DNA of 64,000 nt. Origin: Salipaludibacillus neizhouensis (GTDB taxonomy: Bacteria > Bacillota > Bacilli > Bacillales > Salisediminibacteriaceae). How positions within the stretch are numbered: position 1 is the first letter of the stretch; each line of letters opens with the position of its first letter. A model generated the notes under the pieces. It saw only the letters and a program-made list of their open reading frames with translations. It made no database searches and had not been told where the DNA came from. Of the stretch, positions 37,416 to 47,785 are shown in pieces. Location: contig NZ_KZ614146.1 of the NCBI RefSeq assembly GCF_002886185.1, positions 2,402,930 through 2,466,929 on the forward strand. The letters run 5' to 3'. The translations under genes and the position numbers were made by a program.

Positions 37416-37841
37416 TTATTTAATCTCATTATTTTGTTTTTCAATGCTTCTTAAATCATCTACCCGCTTTGACTTTTCTTCAAAATATTGTACTAAGTCT
37501 CCGATACGGTCAATAGCATCCCAACTTAGATGATGTTCAATTCCTTCTACGTCGCCATAAATGTTTTTTTCATCCACACCGATAACCCGCATGAAATCCT
37601 CTAATAGTTCGTGGCGATACACAAGGCGTTTGCCGATTTTTTTTCCTTTAGCAGTCAGCACCAATCCTCGGTATTTTTCATAGATCAAATACTCGTTGAG
37701 ATCTAATTTTTGCACCATCTTCGTTACCGATGAGGGATGAACCTGAAGGGCATCTGCTATATCGGACACTCGAGCATATCCTTTTTCTTCTATTAGTATA
37801 TATATTCGTTCTAAATAATCTTCCATACTAGGCGTTGGCAT
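37416..37841 (-). CDS. mntR: Manganese-responsive repressor MntR (DtxR family)
   Basis: Represses Mn(II) uptake genes when manganese is bound. A winged helix (1-70; [19 protein letters not shown]) is followed by the dimerisation domain. The MntR metal ligands are at the expected places: D8 and E11 at the N terminus, H77 in YRHELLEDF and E99/E102/H103 in [10 protein letters not shown]. 141 residues. Confidence 0.96.
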   Translation of the reverse strand: MPTPSMEDYLERIYILIEEKGYARVSDIADALQVHPSSVTKMVQKLDLNEYLIYEKYRGLVLTAKGKKIGKRLVYRHELLEDFMRVIGVDEKNIYGDVEGIEHHLSWDAIDRIGDLVQYFEEKSKRVDDLRSIEKQNNEIK

Positions 37842-38088
37842 TAAGGTCCCTCCAAAATCTTAAGTTGCGATATACTCTAAAGCTAAGATAATTATACTAT
37901 AAATAAAACCGACTCTCCATACAAACCCCTAAAAAGGTGCTTTTCACGTTGCTAGAGAATACATAATAAATACACGTGATGACTTTTTTTCTATTATGTT
38001 GCTTTTGTAATTATTAAGGTTTGAAAGAATTCTAGCAAAAAAAAGTCCCAAGGGTTTTATTTAACCCTTAGAACCTTTAATTCTTTCC

Positions 38089-40656
38089 TTATAATCCACA
38101 CTTTAGTTGAGCCGAACAATTCGTACACGTATTACAACCGCCGATGTCTTCTACTGTCCCTTTACGGCATACGGGACAAGTATCTCCGACTTCACTTCCA
38201 AATGTTACAGAAGTAGATCGTAAATCAGAGATTGTTTCTACTAAGACAACTGGTTTTTTATGTTGTTCATCTTCAGCTTCGCCACCAGTTAAATCAACTG
38301 TATAATCATCGTTATCCTCAGCTTTTAATGTCAGCACTTGTGAATCTCGGCTACCATCCACGTAAACAGTACCACCTTTTGCTCCGCCTTTATAAAGTCG
38401 TTCATAGACACTTTTCACTTGATCAACAGTGTAACCCTTAGGCGCATTTACTGTTTTACTTAATGAACTATCGACCCATTTCTGAATGATACACTGAACA
38501 TCCGCGTGGGCTTCGGGACTCAATTCCATACTGGAAATGAACCATTCCGGTAAATTGTTTGGGTCCACCTCCGGATGTCTATCTAAATAATCTTCAAGAA
38601 TTTTTGCTTTTACCTCAATAAACTTTCCTAAACGTCCACTTCGGAAATAAGAAAAAGAGAAATATGGCTCCAGTCCCGTTGATACACCGACCATCGTTCC
38701 TGTTGATCCAGTTGGAGCTACTGTCAAAAGATGAGAATTTCTAATTCCATGCTCTTTAACCCCTTCAAGAATATCTTCTGGCATTTTTTTCATGTAACCA
38801 GTTTGAGTATACTTTTGCCGTAAAAAGTTCGTTTCATTTTCAGAAGAACCTTCTAAAAACGGAAAGCTTCCTTTTTCTTTTGCAAGCTCGATACTTGTCC
38901 GATAAGCAGTGGTAGCAATTGTTTCAAAAACTTTATCAACCAAAGCATTACCTTCTTCTGAACCGTAAACTGTTTCCGTATTGATAAGTAAATCATGAAG
39001 CCCCATTACCCCTAGACCAACACGACGCTCACCTTTAGCTTGCTTTGTATTATCCTCTAAAAAATAAGGGGTTGCATCAATCACGTTGTCTTGAATTCGA
39101 ACTCCAGTAGCTACTGTTTGTTCAAGTTTCTTGAAATCGACAACTTTTTGATCTATATCGGCCATCTCTGCAAGGTTCACAGCTGCAAGGTTACACACGG
39201 AATATGGAGCAAGTGGTTGCTCTCCGCATGGATTAGTAGCGACTACCTTTTGCCCGTATGCCTGTGCATTTGTCATTTCATTGGCGTTATCAATAAAGAA
39301 TATTCCCGGTTCTGCAGAATAAGTGGCACAAATGTTAATTAGATTCCAAAGCTCTTTTGCTTTGATTTTTCGATACGTACGAACACCAAAACCTAATGCT
39401 TCCCACTCTCTAACATCACCATATTCATGCCAATCACGATTATAGGCTTCCATCTCATCTTTAGTATAATTTTCTACGTCAGGAAAACGCAGTTCATATT
39501 CCTGATCATTCTCAACAGCTTCCATGAATTCTTTTGTAATACAAACAGAAATATTTGCACCTGTCAGGAATTCAGAATTGTTCACCGAGTAGTTCCCGCC
39601 TGCGCGCAGCTTTGATTCAGCTTCAGCAATTATTTTACGGTCGAAACCACCTTGGCCTTCGATGTTTTTATAATTAGCAATACTTTGATACATCGCTTCT
39701 TCTATTTCGGATAAAGGTGTGAATTTTAATTTTTCTTGAATCAGACGTTTTATTTGCACATCTTCACTATTTTCAGACAAATAACGTAAAATCCGCGGAT
39801 TTTGCATCTTAGAGATAATAAATTCCAATATATCCGGGTGCCAATCAGACAACATGATCATTTGAGCTCCACGTCTGCTTCCACCTTGTTCAACAAGGTG
39901 TGTCAGCTTAGCGATATCATCTAACCATGAGACTGACCCTGAAGATTTTCCATTTACCCCTCTGGCCAATGTATTACGAGGGCGCAGTGTTGAACCATTC
40001 GTCCCAACCCCGCCTCCGCGACTCATAATCTCCATCACTTGTTTCCGGTGTTCAGAAATACCTTCTCTTGAATCCGCTACAAATGGCATAACGTAACAAT
40101 TAAAGTAAGTTACATCCGTGCCAGATCCTGCACCATACAAAACTCTGCCCGCTGGAACAAAATTCATATTTACTAACTCGTAATAAAACTTTTCAAAGGA
40201 TTCATCCCGTTTTTGAGGATCGACTTCTACATTAGAGAGGCCACGCGCATTTCTCTTAGCTATTTGTTCATAATATACTTCCAATGGTTTATCAATCGTA
40301 TCTAACGACCTGTCCACAATTCCGGTTTGTTTTTCTTCCTCATCTAAGACACCTAAAAATTCTTCTTCAACTGAAATTTTAGCTCGGCTTTCTTCCCAGT
40401 TTAACTCGACAACATATCCATAACCTCTTGCTGGAAACTTTGGATCTGCTTTCACTGTTAAAACAACAAAATCTCCTACTTTCAACGTCTTTTTCTCTGT
40501 ATCTTTGAATGTGTAACGATCTAACATGACTAAACGTGAGACACCGCTTTGTTTTAATTTCATGTCAGGGGTGATTGGGAACACTTGTGGAAATTGCTCG
40601 ATATCACGGTTCAATTCCTCCACATTAATCCCTTTGTTCGACATAAATGTTGTCAC
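38089..40656 (-). CDS. nrdJ: Adenosylcobalamin-dependent (class II) ribonucleoside reductase
   Basis: Reduces ribonucleotides with a B12-generated thiyl radical, needing no oxygen or partner subunit. The 855-residue protein has the NrdJ-type catalytic barrel with NPCGEQPLAPYSVCNLAAVNL near 475-495 and a PTGSTGTMVGVSTGLEPYFSF segment near 660. The C terminus is a zinc-like Cys cluster (CPVCRKGT...CNTCTNC...LKCGL) that carries the re-reducing cysteines. The start is GTG 40656, with GGAG 9 bp upstream. Paired NrdR boxes precede it. It occupies the lipM position of B. subtilis. Confidence 0.95.
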   Translation of the reverse strand: MTTFMSNKGINVEELNRDIEQFPQVFPITPDMKLKQSGVSRLVMLDRYTFKDTEKKTLKVGDFVVLTVKADPKFPARGYGYVVELNWEESRAKISVEEEFLGVLDEEEKQTGIVDRSLDTIDKPLEVYYEQIAKRNARGLSNVEVDPQKRDESFEKFYYELVNMNFVPAGRVLYGAGSGTDVTYFNCYVMPFVADSREGISEHRKQVMEIMSRGGGVGTNGSTLRPRNTLARGVNGKSSGSVSWLDDIAKLTHLVEQGGSRRGAQMIMLSDWHPDILEFIISKMQNPRILRYLSENSEDVQIKRLIQEKLKFTPLSEIEEAMYQSIANYKNIEGQGGFDRKIIAEAESKLRAGGNYSVNNSEFLTGANISVCITKEFMEAVENDQEYELRFPDVENYTKDEMEAYNRDWHEYGDVREWEALGFGVRTYRKIKAKELWNLINICATYSAEPGIFFIDNANEMTNAQAYGQKVVATNPCGEQPLAPYSVCNLAAVNLAEMADIDQKVVDFKKLEQTVATGVRIQDNVIDATPYFLEDNTKQAKGERRVGLGVMGLHDLLINTETVYGSEEGNALVDKVFETIATTAYRTSIELAKEKGSFPFLEGSSENETNFLRQKYTQTGYMKKMPEDILEGVKEHGIRNSHLLTVAPTGSTGTMVGVSTGLEPYFSFSYFRSGRLGKFIEVKAKILEDYLDRHPEVDPNNLPEWFISSMELSPEAHADVQCIIQKWVDSSLSKTVNAPKGYTVDQVKSVYERLYKGGAKGGTVYVDGSRDSQVLTLKAEDNDDYTVDLTGGEAEDEQHKKPVVLVETISDLRSTSVTFGSEVGDTCPVCRKGTVEDIGGCNTCTNCSAQLKCGL

Positions 40657-40717
40657 AGGCTTTCGCTCCTTTATATATAATGCAATGTATGTATACATCT
40701 AGATGTTTACTTCAATC

Positions 40718-40753
40718 AAGAACGAGGTATCCAAAGTTAGATACCTCGTTCTT
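40718..40753. other. 14-bp hairpin in the nrdJ leader, terminator-like on the opposite strand
   Basis: AAGAACGAGGTATC pairs perfectly with GATACCTCGTTCTT. Read on the plus strand it is followed by TTCCTTTTT, as in an intrinsic terminator, though no plus gene precedes it. On the minus strand it would form a stem-loop at the very 5' end of the nrdJ transcript, since the predicted start is near 40757. Confidence 0.7.
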
Positions 40754-40763
40754 TTCCTTTTTC

Positions 40764-40792
40764 AATATATCATAGCATCTTTATTTTATCAA
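40764..40792 (-). promoter_or_regulatory. nrdJ promoter
   Basis: On the minus strand TTGATA, a 17-base spacer and TATATT form a sigma-A-type promoter. The -35 hexamer lies inside the first NrdR box. Confidence 0.65.
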
Positions 40793-40835
40793 TATATAGT
40801 GTGGTTTATTTTGTAGGTAACACCATATATAGACG
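40787..40835 (-). promoter_or_regulatory. Pair of NrdR boxes
   Basis: The minus strand of 40787-40802 begins ACACTATATATTGATA, matching the NrdR consensus ACACwATATATwGTGT at 13 positions. A second box, ACACCATATATAGACG, is at 40820-40835. Centres are 33 bp apart, about three helical turns, the usual paired geometry. NrdR control of nrdJ is inferred. The rest of the nrdJ-yqhL gap up to 41090 holds only the yqhL ribosome site. Confidence 0.82.
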
Positions 40836-41090
40836 TGTGGGTTTCTTTTATTCATTTTGTCAACTTTATAAAACTCTATAAAAAAGAGGAAACTCAAGCT
40901 ATCGAGACATAATATTCGATAATATGACAATAACCAAAAAATTTGGGGTTTGCATTCTTTTACCTTCTATCAGGTTATTCTTTTATTCTTTTTCTTAAAA
41001 TCAAACGGAATCGTTTGCCAATTCACCAAATTACGTTTATCATTTATAAAGGAAACCATCCAGCGAACTAAAAGGAGTGGCAATTTTAAC

Positions 41091-41471
41091 ATGGATATGA
41101 GTATTTGGCTATTAATTGCAGTAACTGTTGTACTAGTAGTAATCATAGTGCTTCGTACTAAGAAACCGAAGTACCTAAAAACGCTCGATCAAGAAAAATT
41201 TAGAGAAAATTATCGAAAAGCGCAATTAATTGATGTCCGGGAAGAGAAAGAATTTCTAGGCGGACACATATTGGGCGCAAGAAATATTCCACTGTCCCAA
41301 ATGCGTCAAAGAGTAACAGAGATTCGTCCTGATAAACCAGTATACCTTTATTGTCAGAATGGAACGAGAACAGCTCAAGCTGCAAAAATTATCCGTAAAA
41401 AACGTGGAGCAGAAGATATCAACCAATTAAAAGGTGGATTTCGTCAATGGACTGGAAAAATTAAAAAATAA
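41091..41471 (+). CDS. yqhL: Membrane-anchored rhodanese-like protein YqhL
   Basis: 126 residues: one N-terminal membrane helix (4-21), then a single rhodanese domain with LIDVREEKEFLGGHILGARNIP and active-site C88 in YLYCQNGTRT. Likely sulfur transfer or thiol chemistry at the membrane; substrate unknown. The ATG at 41091 is preferred because the family begins there; GGAG is 13 bp upstream, slightly far. The frame upstream to 40950 is not coding-like. Confidence 0.9.
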   Translation: MDMSIWLLIAVTVVLVVIIVLRTKKPKYLKTLDQEKFRENYRKAQLIDVREEKEFLGGHILGARNIPLSQMRQRVTEIRPDKPVYLYCQNGTRTAQAAKIIRKKRGAEDINQLKGGFRQWTGKIKK

Positions 41472-41488
41472 CTTCCGGCTTATATAAA

Positions 41489-41536
41489 GATCGGCTACTC
41501 ATGGTGCTAAAGCTCCAGGTAGCCGGTCTTTTTTAA
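41489..41536 (+). terminator. Terminator of yqhL
   Basis: GATCGGCTAC pairs with GTAGCCGGTC (one G-T pair) and is followed by TTTTTT. It also lies opposite the gcvPB 3' region. Confidence 0.87.
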
Positions 41537-41557
41537 TAGAATAGCGTATATACTCCT

Positions 41558-41685
41558 TCAAACTAAGGGACTCTTCAGATTCCTCGGGAAAAGGCCATGT
41601 CTCTGCCTTCGCCATCGACGCTGAATCGACCATCCACCGAAACATTCAGTTGTTGTTTGAGCTTCCCGCTCTAAAATTCCTGGCA
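41558..41685. repeat. GC-richer intergenic remnant between yqhL and gcvPB
   Basis: GGGACTCTTCAGATTCCTCG and GGGAAAAGGCCATGTC recall pieces of the same dispersed family seen at 26688-26780. The match is patchy and the assignment weak. No gene or terminator for gcvPB was clear here. Confidence 0.3.
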
Positions 41686-41694
41686 ATTACTTCT

Positions 41695-43158
41695 TCAAGC
41701 TTCAGTGATATATCTTAAAATTGGTTTTCTTGCTGCTGTTGTTTCATCTAAACGATCAATGACTGTATGATGTGGAGCTTCTTGAACGACTTCCGGCGTT
41801 TCTTCAACTTCTTTTGTAATTTGGATCATTGCATCACAAAATTCGTCCAGTGTTTCTTTCGATTCCGTTTCGGTAGGTTCGATCATCATGCACTCTTCCA
41901 CGTTAAGCGGAAAGTAGATGGTTGGTGGGTGATATCCGAAATCCAACAATCTTTTAGCGATATCTAACGTCCTTACGCCTAGTTTTTTCTGACGCTTACC
42001 GGATATAACAAATTCATGTTTACAATGTTGCTTATACGGCGTCTCAAAATAAGGTTCAAGTCTTCGAAGCATATAATTTGCGTTAAGAACCGCATATTCA
42101 GATACCTTTCTTAATCCTATAGGTCCCATCGTCCGGATATACGTATAGGCACGAACATTAATTCCAAAATTACCATAGAATGGTTTCACCCTCCCGATCG
42201 ACTCAGGAATGTCAAACTCCAAACGATATGTTTCCCCATCTTTCATTACTAATGGTGTTGGCAGATAAGGAACGAGATCGCTTTTAACTCCCACTGGGCC
42301 TGATCCCGGACCGCCACCCCCATGAGGTGTAGTGAACGTTTTATGAAGATTTAAATGTACTACATCAAATCCCATATCACCTGGTCGTGTTATTCCTAAA
42401 ATAGCATTCGAGTTTGCCCCATCGTAATAAATTTTACCGCCTACCTCGTGAATGATTTCTGTCATTTCAACGATTTGTTCTTCAAACAATCCAAGTGTAT
42501 TAGGATTAGTAAGCATCAGGGCGGCAGTATCATCCCCAGCCAATTCTCGTAAATGATCCAAATCTACAAGACCTTGATCATTGGATTTTACTGTGACCGA
42601 TTCAAATCCAGCCACTACTGCTGAAGCAGGATTTGTACCATGGGCAGAATCAGGTACAATGACTTTTGTCCGTTTATGATCGCCATTAGCTTCATGATAA
42701 GCTCTAATGAGCATTAAACCTGTCCATTCACCATGAGCACCTGCTGCTGGTTGTAATGTCACCTGATCCATGCCTGTAATCTCTTCTAAGGAGCGTTGGA
42801 GCTTGTACATGAGTTCTAATGCACCTTGTATTGTAGACTCATCCTGATATGGATGTAAATGTGCAAACCCTGGGAACCTGGCTACATCTTCATTAATTTT
42901 AGGATTATACTTCATTGTGCATGATCCTAGTGGATAAAAACCTGAATCCAACCCGTGATTTCGTTTCGAAAGTGCTGTATAATGTCTAACAATTTGTAGC
43001 TCGGAAACCTCAGGCAATTCAGGACTTTCTTGCCGTTGAAATTTTTTTGGTATGAGTTTACTGAGTTCTATATCTTCAATGTCAAGCTCGGGTAGACTGT
43101 ACCCAATTCTGTCCTCTTTACTTAATTCAAAAATCAATGCTTGATTTTTGTTGTTCAT
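41695..43158 (-). CDS. gcvPB: Glycine dehydrogenase (decarboxylating) subunit 2, P-protein
   Basis: PLP subunit of the two-part P-protein of the glycine cleavage system, transferring aminomethyl to lipoyl-GcvH. The PLP lysine is K273 in [20 protein letters not shown], and [11 protein letters not shown] and [10 protein letters not shown] bind the cofactor. 487 residues. Start overlaps the gcvPA stop (ATGA). Confidence 0.97.
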   Translation of the reverse strand: MNNKNQALIFELSKEDRIGYSLPELDIEDIELSKLIPKKFQRQESPELPEVSELQIVRHYTALSKRNHGLDSGFYPLGSCTMKYNPKINEDVARFPGFAHLHPYQDESTIQGALELMYKLQRSLEEITGMDQVTLQPAAGAHGEWTGLMLIRAYHEANGDHKRTKVIVPDSAHGTNPASAVVAGFESVTVKSNDQGLVDLDHLRELAGDDTAALMLTNPNTLGLFEEQIVEMTEIIHEVGGKIYYDGANSNAILGITRPGDMGFDVVHLNLHKTFTTPHGGGGPGSGPVGVKSDLVPYLPTPLVMKDGETYRLEFDIPESIGRVKPFYGNFGINVRAYTYIRTMGPIGLRKVSEYAVLNANYMLRRLEPYFETPYKQHCKHEFVISGKRQKKLGVRTLDIAKRLLDFGYHPPTIYFPLNVEECMMIEPTETESKETLDEFCDAMIQITKEVEETPEVVQEAPHHTVIDRLDETTAARKPILRYITEA

Positions 43159-44501
43159 TTGACTCCCCCCAATACTGACGCAAATTGATCCATTTCCTCT
43201 TTCGTTCTTAACTCTGTAACAGCCACTAACATCAAGTTTTCTTTCTCTTTATAGAACCTGGATAAGTCCAAACCACCGATGATACCGTGATCAAGAAGTT
43301 CTTTGTTTACGTCTTTTATGGCTTTTGGTAGCTTAATTACAAACTCATTGAAGAAAGGTTGGTCTGTTATCACCTCAACTCCTTCTTCTTGCAACTTATT
43401 TTTAGCATAGTGGGCTTTTTGAACATTCTGAGTTGCCATATGCTTGATTCCTTTTTTTCCGATTGCACTCATTGCTATCGAAGCTCCGAGCGCATTTAAT
43501 GCTTGGTTTGAACAAATGTTACTTGTCGCTTTATCGCGTCTTATATGCTGCTCTCTAGCCTGTAAGGTAAGTACAAAACCACGTTGCCCGTGATCATCCG
43601 TTGTTTGACCGACTAATCTTCCTGGAACTTTCCTCATTAATTTCTTTGTTACCGCAAAATATCCACAATGAGGACCACCTAATTGTGTTGGAATTCCGAA
43701 CGGTTGTGCATCCCCTACAACAACATCCGCGCTGTAGTTGCCAGGCGGCTGAAGCACACCTAAGCTTAATGGATTGGAAGAAACAACAAACAATGCCTTT
43801 TTCTGGTGAGTAATCTTTTCAATCGTTTCAAGATCTTCTATTTGCCCAAAGAAGTTGGGATATTGGACAATCACTGATGCAGTATCGTCATTATATTCTG
43901 CTTTTAGATGCTCTAAATCCGTCATCCCGTCCTTGTCATCAATTTCAATTACCTCAAGGTTTTGTCCTTTTGCACTTGTCTTTAACACTTGACGTGCTTC
44001 GGGATGAACGGTTTTAGAAACAAGTATTTTCTTCTTTTTTGTTTGCGCTGCACTCATCATCGCCGCTTCGGCTAAAGCTGTTGGGCCGTCATACATCGAT
44101 GAATTCGCCACCTCCATGCCCGTTAACTCACAAATCATCGTTTGAAACTCAAAAATCCCTTGAAGTTCTCCCTGTGAGATTTCCGGCTGATATGGTGTGT
44201 AAGCAGTATAGAATTCGGAGCGAAGAAGCATATGGTTAACGACGGTCGGAATATAATGCTCATATACGCCTGCTCCTAAAAAAGATGGATATTCTTTTAT
44301 ATTTTTATTCTTAGTTGCCAATCTTGTCATTTCTTTAATTAAACTTATTTCATCCAAGCCTTTTTCAATGTTTAAATCACCTTTAAATCGCACTTCTACC
44401 GGTATATCTTGAAAAAGTTCTTCCACTTGACTAACACCGATTGTATCAAGCATGTCGCGCTGATCCTTCTCCGTCATTGGTAAATAACGAAATTTTTCCA
44501 T
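43155..44501 (-). CDS. gcvPA: Glycine dehydrogenase (decarboxylating) subunit 1, P-protein
   Basis: Structural partner of GcvPB in the heterotetrameric P-protein. The 448 residues have the family start [15 protein letters not shown] and the [19 protein letters not shown] and [18 protein letters not shown] motifs. Lies 22 bp after gcvT with GGGGGA before its ATG. Confidence 0.97.
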   Translation of the reverse strand: MEKFRYLPMTEKDQRDMLDTIGVSQVEELFQDIPVEVRFKGDLNIEKGLDEISLIKEMTRLATKNKNIKEYPSFLGAGVYEHYIPTVVNHMLLRSEFYTAYTPYQPEISQGELQGIFEFQTMICELTGMEVANSSMYDGPTALAEAAMMSAAQTKKKKILVSKTVHPEARQVLKTSAKGQNLEVIEIDDKDGMTDLEHLKAEYNDDTASVIVQYPNFFGQIEDLETIEKITHQKKALFVVSSNPLSLGVLQPPGNYSADVVVGDAQPFGIPTQLGGPHCGYFAVTKKLMRKVPGRLVGQTTDDHGQRGFVLTLQAREQHIRRDKATSNICSNQALNALGASIAMSAIGKKGIKHMATQNVQKAHYAKNKLQEEGVEVITDQPFFNEFVIKLPKAIKDVNKELLDHGIIGGLDLSRFYKEKENLMLVAVTELRTKEEMDQFASVLGGVK

Positions 44502-44523
44502 CTTCTTATCCCCCTTCGTTACA

Positions 44524-45618
44524 TTAAGACCGTTTATAAAACGGCGTACTTACAACCTTAGCCTTTAAACGACGCTTCCTTACTTGTACTTCCACTTCTG
44601 TGCCTAATTCTTTATATTCAGAGTCAATCAAGGCCAATCCGATATTTTTCTGAAGCGTTGGAGATTGTGTTCCAGTTGTAATAAAACCAATCTTTTTCTC
44701 CTTATAAAATACCTCATAGTCCGTTCTTGGAATTCCTTTATCCATCATCTCAAGTCCAACCAGTTTTCTTTTAGCACCTAGCTCTTTCTGCCTTTTCAAT
44801 ACGTTTTTACCGAGAAAGTTTTCCTCTTTATCTGTTTTCACTGCAAAACCTATTCCAGCTTCTACAGGCGTAATCGATTTCGATAATTCTTGGCCATATA
44901 GTGCAAGCTTTGCTTCAAAACGCAATGTATCCCGAGCTCCAAGTCCACAAGGTAAAAGCCCTTCTGACTCCCCGGCGCTTAGAATACTCCTCCATAAGTG
45001 GACGGCATCATTTGGAGAACAATAGATTTCAAATCCATCTTCACCTGTGTAGCCGGTTCTGGAGATCAAAACCAATTTATTAGCAAAATTTACTTCTGAC
45101 TTAAACCTAAAAAATGTTATCTCGGATAAATCCGTCTTTGTTAACTTTTGAGCAACATTTTCTGCGAGTGGCCCTTGAATCGCTAACTGGGCAAAGTGCT
45201 CTGATTCATTTTCCACCTTTACATCAGTGTTAGCATGTTGCTTCAGCCACTCAAAATCTTTCTCAATATTAGAAGCATTCACAACGAGCAGAACTTCTTC
45301 CTCGGAAAACTTATAGATAACAAGGTCATCTACCGTCCCACCATCTTCATAACACATGGCATTATACTGACAAGCACCAATTTTCGCTCTTTTCACATTA
45401 TTAGTTAAGATTGTTTGCAAATAGTCCATGGTTCCTTTTCCTGTGACACGAATCTCTCCCATATGAGAAACGTCGAAAAGACCAGCCTTTGAACGTACCG
45501 CATGATGCTCTTCTTTAATACTGGAAAATTGAACTGGAAGATCCCATCCACCAAAATCAATTGTCTTTCCATTTGATTCTTTATACTCCGCAAATAGCGG
45601 CGTTTGTTTTCCTGCCAA
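44524..45618 (-). CDS. gcvT: Aminomethyltransferase (T-protein)
   Basis: Releases ammonia and makes methylene-THF from aminomethyl-lipoyl-GcvH. Conserved [19 protein letters not shown] near 23-41, [10 protein letters not shown] and the folate-site Asp in [13 protein letters not shown]. The start is TTG at 45618 since GGAGG lies 8 bp upstream and the product then matches the family; the ATG at 45633 overlaps that site. First gene of the riboswitch-controlled gcvT-gcvPA-gcvPB operon. Confidence 0.96.
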   Translation of the reverse strand: MAGKQTPLFAEYKESNGKTIDFGGWDLPVQFSSIKEEHHAVRSKAGLFDVSHMGEIRVTGKGTMDYLQTILTNNVKRAKIGACQYNAMCYEDGGTVDDLVIYKFSEEEVLLVVNASNIEKDFEWLKQHANTDVKVENESEHFAQLAIQGPLAENVAQKLTKTDLSEITFFRFKSEVNFANKLVLISRTGYTGEDGFEIYCSPNDAVHLWRSILSAGESEGLLPCGLGARDTLRFEAKLALYGQELSKSITPVEAGIGFAVKTDKEENFLGKNVLKRQKELGAKRKLVGLEMMDKGIPRTDYEVFYKEKKIGFITTGTQSPTLQKNIGLALIDSEYKELGTEVEVQVRKRRLKAKVVSTPFYKRS

Positions 45619-45651
45619 TGCTAGCACCTCCATTTAATTCTTTAAAAATTA

Positions 45652-45925
45652 AACATACAAAAAAAGACAGAAACATGCCTGTAAGCAACATGTCCCTGTC
45701 TTGTGTACCTGAGAGTTTCGTTTTATTTAATATCGCTGTGTGCTAGAAACGTACTAGCAAACGGCTTATAAAAGTGTCCCCATGGGTGTTCTGCCTTGAG
45801 CAGATTCTTTCCAGAGCTGCGTCCAATAAGAGTCTTTTTGCCTGAGAGATTCACGTCAAAGACGCTTGCTCCTTCGGCGATGGTCCGTTCATTTACGTAC
45901 GGAACATTCTCTCCCCATATTTTCA
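45652..45925 (-). promoter_or_regulatory. Tandem glycine riboswitch with terminator upstream of gcvT
   Basis: On the minus strand the first aptamer has GGGGAGAGAA, GCCGAAGGAGCAAGC and CTCTCAGGCAAAAAGAC; the second has CTGGAAAGAATC, CACCCATGGGGAC and AACTCTCAGGTACACAAGAC. These are the conserved blocks of the two cooperative glycine aptamers. A rho-independent stem (GACAGGGACATG / CATGTTTCTGTC plus TTTTTTT at 45656-45700) overlaps the end of aptamer 2 and forms the expression platform. In the B. subtilis homologue glycine switches transcription on. Confidence 0.95.
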
Positions 45926-46108
45926 TTCGCAATTATTGGATTGTATGATTCATGAAACAAACACATTTTGTTCATACTAGGAAACAGACATCTTTCAATA
46001 ACTTTACTCTATATTAACACTTTTCTTTTTTTCATGGCAATAGTCATTATAATATTACAATTTTTCACACGTTTAAATAGGTACTTTATATGAGAAAGGA
46101 AGATTGCT

Positions 46109-47785
46109 ATGGACGTAATGATACAGCGAGACCATCAATGGGGCGAACAATTTTCTGAAGCCCTCTCTCAGCCAGGGTCACTTTCTACTTGGAAACACTA
46201 TAATATGGGAGTACAAGTAATGAAAGAAATGGTTATTTCCGATTTCAAAGGATTAGTTACTCCAAAGCACCTTCCTCATGTTACTTTTCATGACTATCAA
46301 ATGGAGACTGCCAAAAAAGTGATGGAAGAGATGCATGGAAAAGCTATTCTTGCTGATGAAGTAGGGTTAGGAAAAACAATTGAAGCTGGCTTAATTCTTA
46401 AAGAATATATGATTCGAGGACTAGTATCAAAGGTACTCATTCTCTCTCCAGCCTCCCTTGTGACACAATGGTGTCAGGAATTAAATGAAAAATTTTTCAT
46501 ACCTGCTGTGGAGCAGCGTAAGAAACCTCAGTGGGAATCCGTAGATGTTATGGTGACGTCTATTGACACTGCGAAAAAGGAACCACATGCAGAAACGATC
46601 AAAACAATTGATTACGATATGATTATTATTGATGAAGCTCATAAGTTGAAAAATAAACGCACAAAAAATTACCAATTTGCCAGGCAACTGAATAATAAAT
46701 TCTGCCTATTGTTAACAGCAACTCCGATTCAAAATAAATTGTCGGAAATTTACTATTTGATCTCTTTGTTAAAACCAGGTTATTTAGGTTCTGAAGAAAC
46801 GTTTTCTTCTCTTTATAAATCTGGCAATAAAAATGATGAGCTCCAGCAGCTTATTCAAAAAGTGATGGTACGTAACAGACGTGAAACAACCAATATGAAG
46901 TGGACAAAACGTATTGTAAAAACAATCCCTATTGAATTTTCTGAAGCAGAAAGAAAGGTTTATGACTCGATTACGAATTTGAAAACACCGTTAAAAGAAG
47001 AATCCAATCCGCTACAGGGTGGTTTGCTCACGTTAACGATGCAAAGGGAACTCTGTTCAAGTAGAGAGGCTGCTTTTATGACACTCAAACAAACACTTGA
47101 AAAAATGGATTCTCCTTCGCCAACTATTGTAGAAGAAATGCAATCCATCATGGTCGCTTTACATGAGCTTCCGGCTCACCCTAAAGCAGTAAAAGTCGTT
47201 GATTTAATTAACTCATGGGAAGAGGATGAAAAAGTCGTCATTTTCACGGAATATCGAGCTACGCAACTGTATCTTCAATGGTACTTATCGCAAAATGGTA
47301 TCACTTCTGTGCCATTCCGGGGTGGTTTTAAAAGAGGGAAAAAAGACTGGATGAAACAACTCTTTAAAAACCATGCAAGAGTTTTGATTGCAACAGAAGC
47401 CGGTGGAGAAGGGATCAATCTTCAATTTTGCCACCGAATTATTAATTACGATCTCCCATGGAATCCGATGAGAATTGAACAAAGAATAGGAAGATTACAC
47501 CGTTTAGGACAAGAGAGTGATGTATACATTTACCATCTTGCCATCCAAAATACGATAGAAAATCATATTTTACAGTTACTCTACAAAAAAATTGGATTAT
47601 TCGAAGGTGTTATTGGAGAATTAGATCATATTTTAGAGAAGTTTAATCAGCAAAGTGTTCAAGAGTACCTTTCATCTACCTTTTCTTCCTCCGAGACGGA
47701 AGGAGAAATACGGATAAAGATGGAACATCTTGCTTCTTTAATGCTAGAAAAAAATGAAGGAGAGAATCGCCATGCAACAAGCTGA
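46109..47785 (+). CDS. yqhH: SNF2 family DEAD/DEAH helicase YqhH
   Basis: Predicted ATP-driven nucleic-acid translocase. Motif I is ADEVGLGKTIEAG at 82-94 (K89), motif II IIIDEAHKLKN near 171-181, motif III LLLTATPIQN, and the C-terminal lobe has TEAGGEGINLQFC and IEQRIGRLHRLGQ. 558 residues. Target unknown. AAAGGAAG stands ahead of ATG 46109. It overlaps yqhG by 14 bp and diverges from the gcv operon. Confidence 0.94.
   Translation: MDVMIQRDHQWGEQFSEALSQPGSLSTWKHYNMGVQVMKEMVISDFKGLVTPKHLPHVTFHDYQMETAKKVMEEMHGKAILADEVGLGKTIEAGLILKEYMIRGLVSKVLILSPASLVTQWCQELNEKFFIPAVEQRKKPQWESVDVMVTSIDTAKKEPHAETIKTIDYDMIIIDEAHKLKNKRTKNYQFARQLNNKFCLLLTATPIQNKLSEIYYLISLLKPGYLGSEETFSSLYKSGNKNDELQQLIQKVMVRNRRETTNMKWTKRIVKTIPIEFSEAERKVYDSITNLKTPLKEESNPLQGGLLTLTMQRELCSSREAAFMTLKQTLEKMDSPSPTIVEEMQSIMVALHELPAHPKAVKVVDLINSWEEDEKVVIFTEYRATQLYLQWYLSQNGITSVPFRGGFKRGKKDWMKQLFKNHARVLIATEAGGEGINLQFCHRIINYDLPWNPMRIEQRIGRLHRLGQESDVYIYHLAIQNTIENHILQLLYKKIGLFEGVIGELDHILEKFNQQSVQEYLSSTFSSSETEGEIRIKMEHLASLMLEKNEGENRHATS

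Noticed and set aside
45723-45932. 69-codon minus-strand frame upstream of gcvT
   Set aside because: It is the glycine riboswitch read as protein.
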